A stretch of DNA of 64,000 bases from an uncultured Pelagibacteraceae bacterium (GCA_902581795.1 CACHPL010000002.1:94385-158384), one strand, 5' to 3'. Counted from the stretch's first letter, positions 47,139 through 56,547 are shown. Program-made: numbers and translations. The notes: a model not told the origin generated them from the sequence alone.

Positions 47139-48314
47139 ATGAAATATTCAGATATAACAAAATTAAAACATTTGGCCCAAGATAAGATATCGAGATCTGC
47201 AAATCCTGCAGTAGTGAGAAATTCTACTATATTTTTTAAAAGTATGCAGGAACTTTTAAAACATGAAGATATTGTAAAAAAAGGATCCCAAGTAAATTTT
47301 TATGAATACGGTAGAGGAGGCAGCCAAACAACTATAGCCCTTCAAAATTTTATTGCAGAATTAGAATTAGCCCACCGAACTTTTTTAACATCAACAGGTT
47401 TTGGTGCAGTTGCCTTAGCTATAATCAGTATTTGCAGACCAGGCGATGAAATCATAGTAACAGATGCTGTATACGCACCTACAAGAATTATTACTTCAAA
47501 ATTGCTTAAAGAGTTTAATATAAAAACACACTTTTACAATCCAGAAAATCTAACAAGTCTTTCAGCCAAGATAAATAAAAAAACAAAAATGATATTTGTT
47601 GAAAATCCTGGAAGTAATACTTTTGAATTTCAAGACCTTTCAAAAATAATCAAGATTGCAAAAAAAAATAAGATTATAACCGCTATTGATAATACCTGGG
47701 GCACACCATTTTTTATTAAACCATTAAAATTAGGTTTTGACATGTCAATTTCTTCTGGGACCAAATACTTTTCAGGACATTCAGATGTGATGCTTGGAAG
47801 TCTTTCAGTGAATAAAAAAGTATACGACAAGGTAAGATTTTGTAATAAACTTTTCGGATATAGAGCATCACCGGATGATGCATACTTAGTTTTAAGAGGC
47901 TTAAGAACTCTTGATGTAAGACTAAGAAAACACGAGGAAAGTACAAAAAAAATAATTAACTTTTTAAGAGGAGAAAAGAAAATCAAGGAAATTCTTTATC
48001 CGTATCAAAAAGGTACTCAAAATTACGAAAATTGGAAAAAATATTACTCTGGTTCTACAGGCTTATTCTCAGTGGTATTTTTTAGTAAAAATAAGAACTC
48101 TATTTACAAATTTATTAATTCATTAAAGCTTTTTGGAATTGGACAAAGTTGGGGAGGTTTTGAAAGCCTAGTTTTATATCAAAGCAATATAATTCAAAGG
48201 GTATATAAAAAGTATATTAAACCAAACCACCATATTGTAAGATTTCATGTGGGTTTAGAAGATCCTAAAGATTTAATTGAAGATTTAAAAAAAAGTTTAA
48301 GAAGGATTAGATGA
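47139..48314 (+). CDS. metC: Cystathionine beta-lyase-like PLP enzyme
   Basis: This 391-residue PLP enzyme of the Cys/Met metabolism family probably cleaves cystathionine to homocysteine. Signatures are the phosphate-binding STGFGA, DNTWGTP (184-190) and the PLP Lys209 in SISSGTKYFSGHSD, followed by VMLGS, which is typical of the MetC subgroup in proteobacteria. In SAR11, which cannot reduce sulfate, it would help recycle reduced sulfur amino acids. The start abuts the DUF2155 stop and the stop overlaps the MFS gene (ATGA). Confidence 0.88.
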   Translation: MKYSDITKLKHLAQDKISRSANPAVVRNSTIFFKSMQELLKHEDIVKKGSQVNFYEYGRGGSQTTIALQNFIAELELAHRTFLTSTGFGAVALAIISICRPGDEIIVTDAVYAPTRIITSKLLKEFNIKTHFYNPENLTSLSAKINKKTKMIFVENPGSNTFEFQDLSKIIKIAKKNKIITAIDNTWGTPFFIKPLKLGFDMSISSGTKYFSGHSDVMLGSLSVNKKVYDKVRFCNKLFGYRASPDDAYLVLRGLRTLDVRLRKHEESTKKIINFLRGEKKIKEILYPYQKGTQNYENWKKYYSGSTGLFSVVFFSKNKNSIYKFINSLKLFGIGQSWGGFESLVLYQSNIIQRVYKKYIKPNHHIVRFHVGLEDPKDLIEDLKKSLRRIR

Positions 48315-49543
48315 CATCAAAATTTTTTCCAAATAAAACAGCTTTAATCACCCTAGTTGCTGCTTGCTTCGTAGTCAATGCAACAATGGGAGTAAGACAA
48401 ACGTTTGGATTATTTTCTGGAGATTTTGAAATTGATTGTGGAATTTCTAATACAGAATTTGGTCTTGCTATAGCATTGCATGCTTTAATTTGGGGAATTG
48501 TTACCCCTATTTTTGGAAGATTTGCAGATAAACACGGCGGAAGTAAAATGGTTGTATTTACTTTGATTATTTATGGTGTTGGAGTTTTAGCTTTAGGTAA
48601 TAATTTTAATACTGGAACATGGTTTCAAATAAACCTTGGTCTTTTAGTTGGAATTGGATTAGGTGGGGCCGCTGGAACTATTTTGGCTCCGGTTGTAACG
48701 AAACATTTTCCCAATCAAAGCAGAGGCAAAGCAGCCGGGTATGTAACAGCATTTGGTGGATTAGGTATGTTTATTTTTCCTGTTCTTACTAAATATTTAA
48801 TGATCGAAGTAGGTTGGCAAAATACATTTACAGTTTTTGCAATAATCTTATTTATAATGTGTATTCCTGGACTTTTTTTAAAAAAACCAGAAGGCGAAAA
48901 AGAAAATATAAATTTAGAAAAGAAAGTTGAAAAAAGCGATAACGTGATGAAAGTTTTAAAAGAGTCTTTTGCACATAAAGGTTTTAGATTGTTGGTTTTA
49001 GGTTTCTTTGTTTGTGGATTTCAAATCACTTTAGTGGCAACCCATGTTCCAAGATATGTTCAGGATAGAGGACTTGAGGATTGGACTGGTTTTGCAATTT
49101 TATCATTAATTGGTTTATTTAACATTATCGGGGTTTTGATTATGGGTTATCTGAGTGATAAATATAGTAAAAAAATGTTACTGGCTGGTTTGTACTTCTT
49201 TAGAGCTATATCGATAATGTTATTTATATTTCTACCCCCTTCAAATATTTCAGCAATAGCTTTTGGTGTTACGTTTGGACTTTTATGGTTAGCAACAGTT
49301 CCGGCAACAAACGGAATAGTTGCCCAGGTATTTGGCGCTAAGAATTTGTCAATGCTGTTTGGTATAGTTTTTTTAAACCACCAAATAGGATCTTTTTTAG
49401 GAGCTTATTTAGGGGGGGTCTTTTATGACCTTTTTGGGAATTATGATTATGCTTGGTATTTAGCAATATTATTATCTTTTGTCGCAACACTGCTGCATCT
49501 GCCAATAGACGAAAAACCTATAAGACAAGAAGCAACAATCTAA
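48311..49543 (+). CDS. MFS transporter, monocarboxylate/oxalate-formate-like
   Basis: The 410-residue inner-membrane protein has twelve predicted membrane segments in two halves split by a charged loop (about 195-220). The cytoplasmic loop between segments 2 and 3 has GRFADKHGGSK, the MFS signature A; the mirrored YLSDKYSKK is in the second half. The N-terminal VNATMGVRQTFGLF resembles the carboxylate-transporting branch. The substrate is unknown. Overlap with metC by four bases hints at a sulfur- or amino-acid-linked solute. Confidence 0.83.
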   Translation: MTSKFFPNKTALITLVAACFVVNATMGVRQTFGLFSGDFEIDCGISNTEFGLAIALHALIWGIVTPIFGRFADKHGGSKMVVFTLIIYGVGVLALGNNFNTGTWFQINLGLLVGIGLGGAAGTILAPVVTKHFPNQSRGKAAGYVTAFGGLGMFIFPVLTKYLMIEVGWQNTFTVFAIILFIMCIPGLFLKKPEGEKENINLEKKVEKSDNVMKVLKESFAHKGFRLLVLGFFVCGFQITLVATHVPRYVQDRGLEDWTGFAILSLIGLFNIIGVLIMGYLSDKYSKKMLLAGLYFFRAISIMLFIFLPPSNISAIAFGVTFGLLWLATVPATNGIVAQVFGAKNLSMLFGIVFLNHQIGSFLGAYLGGVFYDLFGNYDYAWYLAILLSFVATLLHLPIDEKPIRQEATI

Positions 49544-49598
49544 AGTTGTGGATCATTTTTTTAATTGTTTAATTTTATAATTTAACTAAAGTGTGACT

Positions 49599-49607
49599 AG
49601 GAGGAAA
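49599..49607 (+). promoter_or_regulatory. Ribosome binding site that fixes the CADD-like start
   Basis: AGGAGGAAA, a near-perfect Shine-Dalgarno sequence, is four bases before ATG 49611. It rules out the in-frame GTG at 49593 as the start and is unusually strong for this window. Confidence 0.85.
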
Positions 49608-49610
49608 TTT

Positions 49611-50276
49611 ATGTTTTCAAAAGAACTTAATAAAAAACTAGACAAGTACCATTTACTTAATCACCCATTTTATAAATCTTGGAATGAAGGAAAATTAACT
49701 AGAGAAATCATTAAAGACTATGCTGAACAGTACTATCAGCACGTTAAGGCCTTCCCAAGATATATCAGTGCAACCCATTCTCTTTGCGAGGATATCGAAA
49801 AAAGAAAAATTTTGTTAGAAAATTTACAAGACGAGGAGAACAAAAAAGCTGATCATCCAAAGTTATGGAAAAACTTTGCCATAGCCATGGGTGCAGACTC
49901 CGAAAAAATTGAAAAAGTCAAGCTTGATTGGTTTACAAAGGATATGATTGATAATTTTTTCCATCAAGCAAGATTGTCATATGCTGAAGGGTTAGCGTCT
50001 TTGTATACTTATGAAAGACAAATACCGGAGATTGCTGAAACAAAAATTAGAGGGCTTAAAAAATTTTATGGTGTTAGCTCAAAGAAAGGTTTAGAATTTT
50101 TTGAGGCACATAAGGCAGCTGACGTCATTCACAGATCTGAATGTGAAAAGTTATTAGATGGATTATCTAATGACGAAAAGGCAAAAGCTGAAAAAGCTTC
50201 TCTATACACAGCTAGATATCTTTGGAATTTTCTTAGCGGAATGACCTCAAAACATAAATTAGAGGTAGCTGCTTAA
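49611..50276 (+). CDS. CADD/PqqC-like protein, probable p-aminobenzoate synthase
   Basis: The 221-residue helical protein resembles chlamydial CADD, a di-metal oxygenase that builds p-aminobenzoate for folate from one of its own tyrosines. Residues of the metal site line up by eye: Glu75, His82, Glu135, His167, Asp171, His174. Tyr21 in HPFYKSW corresponds to the sacrificed Tyr27 of CADD. Other shared stretches are YYQHVKAFPRY and EIAETKIRGL. A bacterial homologue is known to replace pabABC, so a folate role is likely but not proven. The strong ribosome site suits a protein consumed in its own reaction. Confidence 0.85.
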   Translation: MFSKELNKKLDKYHLLNHPFYKSWNEGKLTREIIKDYAEQYYQHVKAFPRYISATHSLCEDIEKRKILLENLQDEENKKADHPKLWKNFAIAMGADSEKIEKVKLDWFTKDMIDNFFHQARLSYAEGLASLYTYERQIPEIAETKIRGLKKFYGVSSKKGLEFFEAHKAADVIHRSECEKLLDGLSNDEKAKAEKASLYTARYLWNFLSGMTSKHKLEVAA

Positions 50277-50317
50277 TAAATTTGAAAATTTTTAAGCAAT
50301 AATATATCAAGGGACTA

Positions 50318-50695
50318 ATGCAGAAGATTAGTTCCAACCGAAGTTTTGGTATAGTTTTTTTTGTAGTTTTTATTATCATTGCACTTTGGCCTTTAATTAA
50401 CAGCGAACCCATAAGAATATGGCCATTACCTTTTTCATTAATTTTTTTAATACTAGGTATAATTAATTCAAAACTACTTACACCATTAAATAGGTTATGG
50501 GCTAAATTTGGAATTTTTTTAGGAAAAGTTATAGCTCCAGCAGTTATGGCAATTGTTTTTTTTGGGATAATTACCCCTATTGGAATTTTAATGAAATTAA
50601 TCGGAAAAGACCTAGTTGGAAGAAAATTTCTTAATACCAAAACTTATTGGATAAAAAGAGACAAAGATGTAGGAACTATGAAAAGGCAATTTTAA
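50318..50695 (+). CDS. SxtJ-family small membrane protein
   Basis: The 125-residue protein has three hydrophobic segments (about 11-28, 34-50 and 66-92) and the C-terminal KDLVGRKFLN--YWIKRD pattern seen in SxtJ proteins, named after the saxitoxin cluster. These genes recur next to carbamoyltransferases, as here (a methyltransferase and a carbamoyltransferase follow). The function is unknown. A partner or anchor for the transferase is inference. The stop overlaps an ATG of a 12-codon frame. Confidence 0.8.
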   Translation: MQKISSNRSFGIVFFVVFIIIALWPLINSEPIRIWPLPFSLIFLILGIINSKLLTPLNRLWAKFGIFLGKVIAPAVMAIVFFGIITPIGILMKLIGKDLVGRKFLNTKTYWIKRDKDVGTMKRQF

Positions 50696-50733
50696 TGCTA
50701 AGCTCATTGAGAGAATTTTATATATATGTTTAA
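50695..50733 (+). pseudogene. 12-codon frame between sxtJ-like and methyltransferase genes, possible DUF5989 remnant
   Basis: An ATG overlapping the SxtJ stop (TAATG) opens a frame MLSSLREFYIYV that stops after 12 codons and overlaps the methyltransferase start by eight bases. In related loci a DUF5989 membrane protein of about 50 residues, starting with a similar LREF/LWEF segment, stands here. It could be a worn-down copy, a coupling mini-frame or chance. Confidence 0.25.
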
Positions 50734-51640
50734 AAAAAATTATGCAAATAAGCAAAATAATATTTTTGTATTTGATTATTCAGACTCAACCGCAAAAAAA
50801 GTTAAAAATTTTTACAAGGATGATCCTTTTCCAAATTATGAACTATCTGATAACAGGGGTACTATCATTTCAAAAGGCGATAAAAATCTTTATACCTTTA
50901 ATTTAAAGAAATTTATCGGTCATAATAAAAAAATTTTAGAGGTTGGTTCTGGAACATCTCAGCTAGCTAACTATCTAGCTGTAGGTAACAATAATTCAGT
51001 TGTAGCTTTTGATTTAAATTTTGAGTCGTTGAAAATCGGAAGTCTATTTGCCCAAAACAACAACATTAATAATGTGGATTTTGTGTGTGGGGATATATTT
51101 GATGATATTTTTGAAAACAATACCTTTGATTTTGTGTTGTGTAATGGTGTTCTTCACCATACTAAAGATACATACGATTCTTTCAAACATTCTCTTAACT
51201 GGCTTAAAAAAGACGGATACATTTTAGTAGGTTTATATAATAAGTACGGAAGATTGAGGACTTTTTTAAGAAAATACATTTATAAGATTTTTGGAAAGAA
51301 AATTTTAATGTTATTTGATCCTGTTTTAAGAAAAATTGAAAAAGGTTCTAGTAAAAAAATTAATGCTTGGATCAAAGATCAATACACTCATCCAGTTGAA
51401 AGAACGCATAGCTTTGATGATGTTTTGAAATGGTTTGAAGCATGCAACGTGGAGTTTGTAAATTCTTTTCCTAGCTGTGAAATTTTTACTGAGGTTAATC
51501 GGAAGGAACCTTTGCAAAATCTTTTCACACCAGGTAAAAAAGGGAGTTTCGTCGAAAGAATTCTTAGCCAAATATCAATGATATTCACTAGACAGGGTTC
51601 TGAAGGTGGATTATATCTTTTTTTGGGTAAAAAAAAGTGA
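50726..51640 (+). CDS. Class I SAM-dependent methyltransferase
   Basis: The 304-residue protein has the SAM-binding motif ILEVGSGTSQLA (70-81), the acidic VVAFDLN of motif II and the FDFVLCNGVLHHTKD motif, as in methyltransferase type 11/12 enzymes. N- and C-terminal extensions (about 1-65 and 180-304) are specific to a group near sxtJ and carbamoyltransferase genes. The substrate is probably a sugar or glycolipid. The stop overlaps the carbamoyltransferase GTG start (GTGA), so translation is coupled. Confidence 0.82.
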   Translation: MFKKNYANKQNNIFVFDYSDSTAKKVKNFYKDDPFPNYELSDNRGTIISKGDKNLYTFNLKKFIGHNKKILEVGSGTSQLANYLAVGNNNSVVAFDLNFESLKIGSLFAQNNNINNVDFVCGDIFDDIFENNTFDFVLCNGVLHHTKDTYDSFKHSLNWLKKDGYILVGLYNKYGRLRTFLRKYIYKIFGKKILMLFDPVLRKIEKGSSKKINAWIKDQYTHPVERTHSFDDVLKWFEACNVEFVNSFPSCEIFTEVNRKEPLQNLFTPGKKGSFVERILSQISMIFTRQGSEGGLYLFLGKKK

Positions 51641-53475
51641 TCTCAATTTTAGGAATTTCAGCATTTTATCATGATAGTGCTGCTGCATTGATAGTAGATG
51701 GAGAAATTATTGCTGCCGCACAAGAAGAGAGATTTACAAGAAAAAAACACGACTCAAATTATCCATACAAAGCTGTTGAGTATGTATTATCTGAAGGCAA
51801 TTTAAAATTAAGTCAAATTGACCACATAGTTTTTTATGAGAAGCCATTTTTAAAATTTGAAAGATTAATAGAAACTTATCTCGCGTTTTCACCAAATGGA
51901 TTCAAGTCTTTTAGCGTATCCATGCCAATATGGCTAAGAGAAAAATTATTTCAAAAAAAATATCTTTTTGATAATTTAAAAAAACACGATAAAAATTTTT
52001 CAGATATAACAAAAATCAATTTTTCGGAGCACCATTACAGCCATGCTGCAAGTGCTTTTTACCCATCACCCTTTGAAGAGTCCATTATTATAACATTAGA
52101 TGGTGTTGGAGAGTGGGCAACAACAACTGTTGCAATTGGAAAAGAGAATAAAATTAATATGCTAAAAGAAATTCACTTTCCGCATTCAATTGGGCTATTA
52201 TATTCTGCTTTTACCTATTATTTAGGATTTAAAGTCAATAGTGGCGAATATAAAGTTATGGGTTTGGCCCCTTACGGCGAACCCAAATATACCGATATAA
52301 TATTAAACAAACTTATTGATTTAAAAGAAGACGGTTCTTTTAGATTGGACATGACTTATTTTAATTATGCAACCGGTTTAACTATGACTAATAAAAAGTT
52401 TTCTGATTTGTTTGGAGAGCCAGTTAGGAATTCAAAAAAAGATTTAATAAAGCAATTTCATATGGATATTGCTGCTTCAATTCAGATTGCAATCGAAAAA
52501 ATAATTTTAAAAATGGTATATTCAATTGCAAAAGATTATAAGTCAAAAAATTTATGTTTAGCTGGAGGTGTAGCGCTAAACTGCGTTGCAAATGGAAAAA
52601 TTTTGAAAAAAAACCTCTTTAAAAATATTTGGATACAGCCCGCAGCAGGCGATGCTGGGGGATCATTGGGAGCTGCTTTAGCGTTATGGTACAATGAGTT
52701 AAAAAAACCAAGAAAGATCAATCCGTTAGATGATATGAAGGGTTCTTTTTTAGGACCTAAATTTAATAATGAAGAAATTGAAAAAAAATTAAAGTTTTTA
52801 AATGCAAAATTTGAAAAATTATCAGAAGAAAAATTGATAGAGTTAGTGGCGAGTGAAATTGCTAATAAAAAAACAGTCGGTTGGTTTCAAGGAAGAATGG
52901 AATTTGGTCCAAGAGCATTAGGCGCAAGATCTATAATAGCTGATCCAAGATCTGAAAAAATGCAAAAAGAATTAAATTTAAAAGTTAAATTTAGAGAAAG
53001 TTTTAGGCCATTCGCACCTTCTATATTAAGAGAAGATCTTTCAAATTGGTTTGAACTAGACCAAGATAGTCCTTATATGCTTTTAGTTGCAGAGGTTAAA
53101 AAAAACAAACAAATCAAAATGACAGAAGAAAGTAAAAAATTATTTGGAATAGATAAATTGAATATACCTCGGTCATCTATACCAGCGGTAACCCACGTTG
53201 ATTATTCAGCAAGAGTACAGACCGTACATAAGAATACAAATCCTAGATACTACAAATTGTTAACAAAGTTTAAAGAATTAACTAACTGTCCAATTTTGGT
53301 TAATACTTCATTCAATGTAAGAGGTGAGCCAATAGTTTGCGAAGTAGAAGACGCCTTCAATTGCTTTATGGGTACCAATCTAGATATTTTGGTTTGTGGT
53401 GATTTTATAGTTTACAAAAATCAACAAAGCCAGTCTTTATCAAAAAACTACCAAGACTCTTTCGAGAAAGATTGA
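51637..53475 (+). CDS. O-carbamoyltransferase (NodU/TobZ type)
   Basis: The enzyme moves a carbamoyl group from carbamoyl phosphate, via carbamoyl-adenylate, onto a hydroxyl of a sugar or metabolite. The 612-residue protein has the N-terminal Kae1-like domain (ILGISAFYHDSAAALIVDG, EERFTRKKHD, metal-binding HHYSHAAS at 132-139, TLDGVGEWAT) and the C-terminal domain with FGPRALGARSIIADPR and NTSFNVRGEPIVC. It starts with GTG. In this surface-glycan setting the target is probably polysaccharide or LPS. The acceptor cannot be deduced. Confidence 0.92.
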   Translation: MISILGISAFYHDSAAALIVDGEIIAAAQEERFTRKKHDSNYPYKAVEYVLSEGNLKLSQIDHIVFYEKPFLKFERLIETYLAFSPNGFKSFSVSMPIWLREKLFQKKYLFDNLKKHDKNFSDITKINFSEHHYSHAASAFYPSPFEESIIITLDGVGEWATTTVAIGKENKINMLKEIHFPHSIGLLYSAFTYYLGFKVNSGEYKVMGLAPYGEPKYTDIILNKLIDLKEDGSFRLDMTYFNYATGLTMTNKKFSDLFGEPVRNSKKDLIKQFHMDIAASIQIAIEKIILKMVYSIAKDYKSKNLCLAGGVALNCVANGKILKKNLFKNIWIQPAAGDAGGSLGAALALWYNELKKPRKINPLDDMKGSFLGPKFNNEEIEKKLKFLNAKFEKLSEEKLIELVASEIANKKTVGWFQGRMEFGPRALGARSIIADPRSEKMQKELNLKVKFRESFRPFAPSILREDLSNWFELDQDSPYMLLVAEVKKNKQIKMTEESKKLFGIDKLNIPRSSIPAVTHVDYSARVQTVHKNTNPRYYKLLTKFKELTNCPILVNTSFNVRGEPIVCEVEDAFNCFMGTNLDILVCGDFIVYKNQQSQSLSKNYQDSFEKD

Positions 53476-53476
53476 T

Positions 53477-54610
53477 TTATTTTCTAAGAACATCTTTAAT
53501 TTTCAAAAAAATAGACTCCGCTAAAACTGTGTTTCCCTTATCTGTTAGGTGTATATAGTCAGAGAAATTATCCTTATTTTTTATTAATTCATGAACCGGA
53601 TCTATAATTATTGTATTTTCATGATGACTTAATAGATCTAGATCTTTATTTAAAATAGCGTTGGTAGTAATCCAAAAACTTTCAGCATAATTAAAATCAT
53701 ATAAAGGCTCATTTCTTAAATTTTTCAAAGTTTCAATTAAATTTTCCGATGTCTCTAGTTCGATTTTTTTTTGTATTTTTTCATCAAATAAAACTGCCTG
53801 TTTGACAAGTGCTACTTTAATATTTTTTTGTTTGCAGAATAATATGATTTCCTCCAATGTATCTTTGTATTGATCAGTAAAGTAATAGATATTGTGTTCA
53901 ACGTTTAAATTATGAGGAGATATAATTTTGTCAGAACTAATACTCATACTTATTATTTTTCTATAAGTTTTAAAAATTAGTCTAAAGGTCATAATATTAT
54001 CGACCAAAAATAAATTTACTTTTTTTATAAATATATTTTGATTATCTTTTTCAATATTGATTTTTGTTCCTTGGGAGTCGTAAAGCGCTGGATTTCTATT
54101 TGAATAAATTATAATTAAATCAGGATCGTAATTTATGGCCTCTGAAAATAATAATTTTCTTATAAAACTAAGTGATTTTGAGCTAAGACCAAAATTTAAA
54201 ACCTCGACATCAATTTTTTCGTTTTTTAACATACTTTCTAGTTGTGCAGGATAAGTCATATCGTATTCGCTCCCTAGACCCATTGTTGTGGAACCGCCTA
54301 AAGATATAATTCTATTCAAACTATTTTTATTTTCTGTAAATTCTTTACCTCTAAAACCTTTTGAATTAATTTTATATTCAATTATTCTATTTTTATTTTT
54401 TTGCAAATATTTTCCAGGAACTATTTTGTCAGTTTTTTTATCCCATCTTGTTTTATACTCAATTTGTGATATTTTTGTATAACTAAAAGGTGAAAATAAT
54501 AGCCCAACCTTTTTTTCGATGGAATAAATAATTATTGATGACGAAAATTCTAAAAATATTAAGGATAAAATTATTATAAAAAAATTAACTATATGACTTT
54601 TTTTAATCAT
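53477..54610 (-). CDS. Membrane-anchored SGNH/GDSL hydrolase
   Basis: The 377-residue protein has one N-terminal membrane segment (about 8-29) and a periplasmic SGNH fold: the nucleophile Ser107 in SLGGSTTMG and the catalytic pair Asp351 and His354 in SDYIHLTDKG. Such proteins add or remove acyl or acetyl groups on cell-wall or glycan sugars. It ends one base from the carbamoyltransferase stop (convergent) and overlaps the M23 peptidase gene by four bases, so it may share an envelope role with it. Confidence 0.82.
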   Translation of the reverse strand: MIKKSHIVNFFIIILSLIFLEFSSSIIIYSIEKKVGLLFSPFSYTKISQIEYKTRWDKKTDKIVPGKYLQKNKNRIIEYKINSKGFRGKEFTENKNSLNRIISLGGSTTMGLGSEYDMTYPAQLESMLKNEKIDVEVLNFGLSSKSLSFIRKLLFSEAINYDPDLIIIYSNRNPALYDSQGTKINIEKDNQNIFIKKVNLFLVDNIMTFRLIFKTYRKIISMSISSDKIISPHNLNVEHNIYYFTDQYKDTLEEIILFCKQKNIKVALVKQAVLFDEKIQKKIELETSENLIETLKNLRNEPLYDFNYAESFWITTNAILNKDLDLLSHHENTIIIDPVHELIKNKDNFSDYIHLTDKGNTVLAESIFLKIKDVLRK

Positions 54611-55404
54611 CGAATTTTTAAAACCGTCATCGGATCAAGTCTTGTGCCAAACCAGTTGAGTCTTACGTCAAGGTGCGCACCTGTGGATCTTCCAGTTGAT
54701 CCTACTGTCCCAATCACATCACCTTGTTTTACACTTTGCCCTTTTTCTACATAAATTTTTTGTAAATGCATGTATAAAGTTGAAATACCATGTCCGTGGT
54801 CAAATATTAAAGTACCACCGGTATAGAATAAATCCTTTTCAACCATTGTAGCTTTTCCATCTAACATAGCTTTAATTTCAGTACCTTCTTTGGCCGCAAA
54901 ATCTATTCCATAGTGGGGCCATTTAGGTTTACCATTTAAAATTCTCTGGCTCCCATATACTCCAGTAACTATTGCATTTTCAAGAGGATATATAAATTCA
55001 TTTTTAAAAAAACTTAAATCACTTTCTATCTCTCTTGCATCAGAGATAATTTTATTTTCTTTCTTGATTCTTTCATAGACCTCCTTAGGAGGCGTGACTT
55101 TCTTTTCTGGAAGGCCATCAATTCTCTGAATTTTATACTTTCTCTTTTGTATTTTTTTAACTATCTCGGTCTTTTTTCCATTTTTGTAGGAAGTGATTAC
55201 AATATCGTATTTTCTATCTCTACCAATCCCGAAAACAAAAAAACCATCTTTGGTAAGTTTTACTTGTTTTTTATCTATCCAAATTTCCGAATTTGGCTCT
55301 GTTTTTCCAATTATAAAATGTCCTTGGATGAATTTACCTTGAAATTCTATCGCAAAAACTTTTGAATTTAATAAAAATATTAGTAAAAAGAGCGCTTTAT
55401 ACAT
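54607..55404 (-). CDS. M23-family periplasmic metallopeptidase
   Basis: The 265-residue protein has a signal peptide (about 1-18), an N-terminal beta-rich domain (about 20-95) and a LytM/M23 domain. The zinc residues are intact: His164 and Asp168 in HYGID, and His213 in LYMHL, with His203/His205 in DHGHG. An intact site suggests a real peptidoglycan endopeptidase, not an EnvC-like activator. It is the first gene of the minus-strand pair with the SGNH hydrolase. Confidence 0.9.
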   Translation of the reverse strand: MYKALFLLIFLLNSKVFAIEFQGKFIQGHFIIGKTEPNSEIWIDKKQVKLTKDGFFVFGIGRDRKYDIVITSYKNGKKTEIVKKIQKRKYKIQRIDGLPEKKVTPPKEVYERIKKENKIISDAREIESDLSFFKNEFIYPLENAIVTGVYGSQRILNGKPKWPHYGIDFAAKEGTEIKAMLDGKATMVEKDLFYTGGTLIFDHGHGISTLYMHLQKIYVEKGQSVKQGDVIGTVGSTGRSTGAHLDVRLNWFGTRLDPMTVLKIR

Positions 55405-55447
55405 TTAGTTGGAATAGTCGTATTCATATTGTATTTTATTAATATTA

Positions 55448-56161
55448 ATGTCAATTAAAAATTTCCTTTTGAATAATAAATCAACTTACAAATTATATTT
55501 ATATTACAACCTGTATATCAAAAATTTTTATAAAAAAAAAACCGGATATTATTCACAATGGGGAGAAGATAGATATATATCAGAATTTTTTAAAAATAAA
55601 AAAAAAGGTTTTTATTTTGATATTGGTTGCTATCATCCAATCAAGTATAGTAATACTTGTCTTTTATACAAAAATGGATGGAGCGGTGTTAATATTGATG
55701 CTAACAGAACATCTATAGATCTTTTCAATATAGCTAGACCAAAAGATAATAATATTTGTGCAGCTATATCTGATAATAACAATTTAACTGAATATTTTGT
55801 AGATAATATTATGGGGCCAGTTAATACTTTAGATAGGGAAACGTATGAAAAGTTTAAATCTGTTTTCTTTAAAAATATGCATGTGAGAAAAATTAAAACA
55901 TTAAAATTAGAAGATATAGAGGAACATAATTTATTAATAAAAAAGACTGACTTTTTGAATATTGATATTGAAGGTTTAGATTTTAAGGTTCTCAAACAAA
56001 TAAATCTTAGAAACTCTAATATAAGTTTAGTTGGTATCGAGACCCATTTACCAAATGGTTCCAAAACCCAGGATTCTGATGATATCTTTAGATACTTAAA
56101 AGATCACTCATTTACGATTTTTAAAAGGGTAATTGCTACAACTCTTTTTAAAAGAGAATAA
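55448..56161 (+). CDS. FkbM-family methyltransferase
   Basis: The 237-residue protein starts with a short basic segment, then YSQWGEDRYISEFF, the SAM motif FYFDIGCYHP (56-64) and a later LNIDIEGLDFKVL, all characteristic of FkbM-type O-methyltransferases that act on sugars or lipids. It stands alone on the plus strand between the divergent M23 gene (43-base gap) and the GYD gene (58-base gap). A surface glycan substrate is likely from context. Confidence 0.87.
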   Translation: MSIKNFLLNNKSTYKLYLYYNLYIKNFYKKKTGYYSQWGEDRYISEFFKNKKKGFYFDIGCYHPIKYSNTCLLYKNGWSGVNIDANRTSIDLFNIARPKDNNICAAISDNNNLTEYFVDNIMGPVNTLDRETYEKFKSVFFKNMHVRKIKTLKLEDIEEHNLLIKKTDFLNIDIEGLDFKVLKQINLRNSNISLVGIETHLPNGSKTQDSDDIFRYLKDHSFTIFKRVIATTLFKRE

Positions 56162-56219
56162 AATGCTGGTTATTATAAAAAAAATTTGTAATAATTGATT
56201 ATAGATTAAAGGAGTAAAA

Positions 56220-56543
56220 ATGACTAAATTTTATACAATGGGTTGTTACACAGCTAAAGGACTAGCTGGTTTTGTAAATAACCCTTCAACAAATAGAAAG
56301 GAAGCTACCCAGGCTCTTGTCGAGGCTGGTGGCGCAAAGATGACCGACTATTCTCTTTTGAGAGGCACATATGATTTCATTGCTGTTTTAGAAGGTACTT
56401 TTGAACAAATGGCTGCTGCAAAGATGGTTGCTGTATCAAGTGGAACTGTTGAAAATTTTACAATACTTGAGTCAGCTGATTTAAATAACATTGCTGATAT
56501 AGCAAAAAAAATGTCATCAACTTATAAAGCTCCAGGTAAATAA
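56220..56543 (+). CDS. GYD-domain protein
   Basis: The 107-residue protein matches the GYD family, small ferredoxin-like-fold proteins with no agreed function. Landmarks: FYTMGCYTAKGLAGF, ALVEAGGAKMTDYSLLRGTYDFIAV (split here as ALVEAGGAK and LRGTYDFIAV). It has an AAAGGAG ribosome site and ends four bases before the aminotransferase start, so it should be made with that enzyme. A role as a small-molecule sensor or partner is inference only. Confidence 0.85.
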   Translation: MTKFYTMGCYTAKGLAGFVNNPSTNRKEATQALVEAGGAKMTDYSLLRGTYDFIAVLEGTFEQMAAAKMVAVSSGTVENFTILESADLNNIADIAKKMSSTYKAPGK

Positions 56544-56547
56544 ATAT

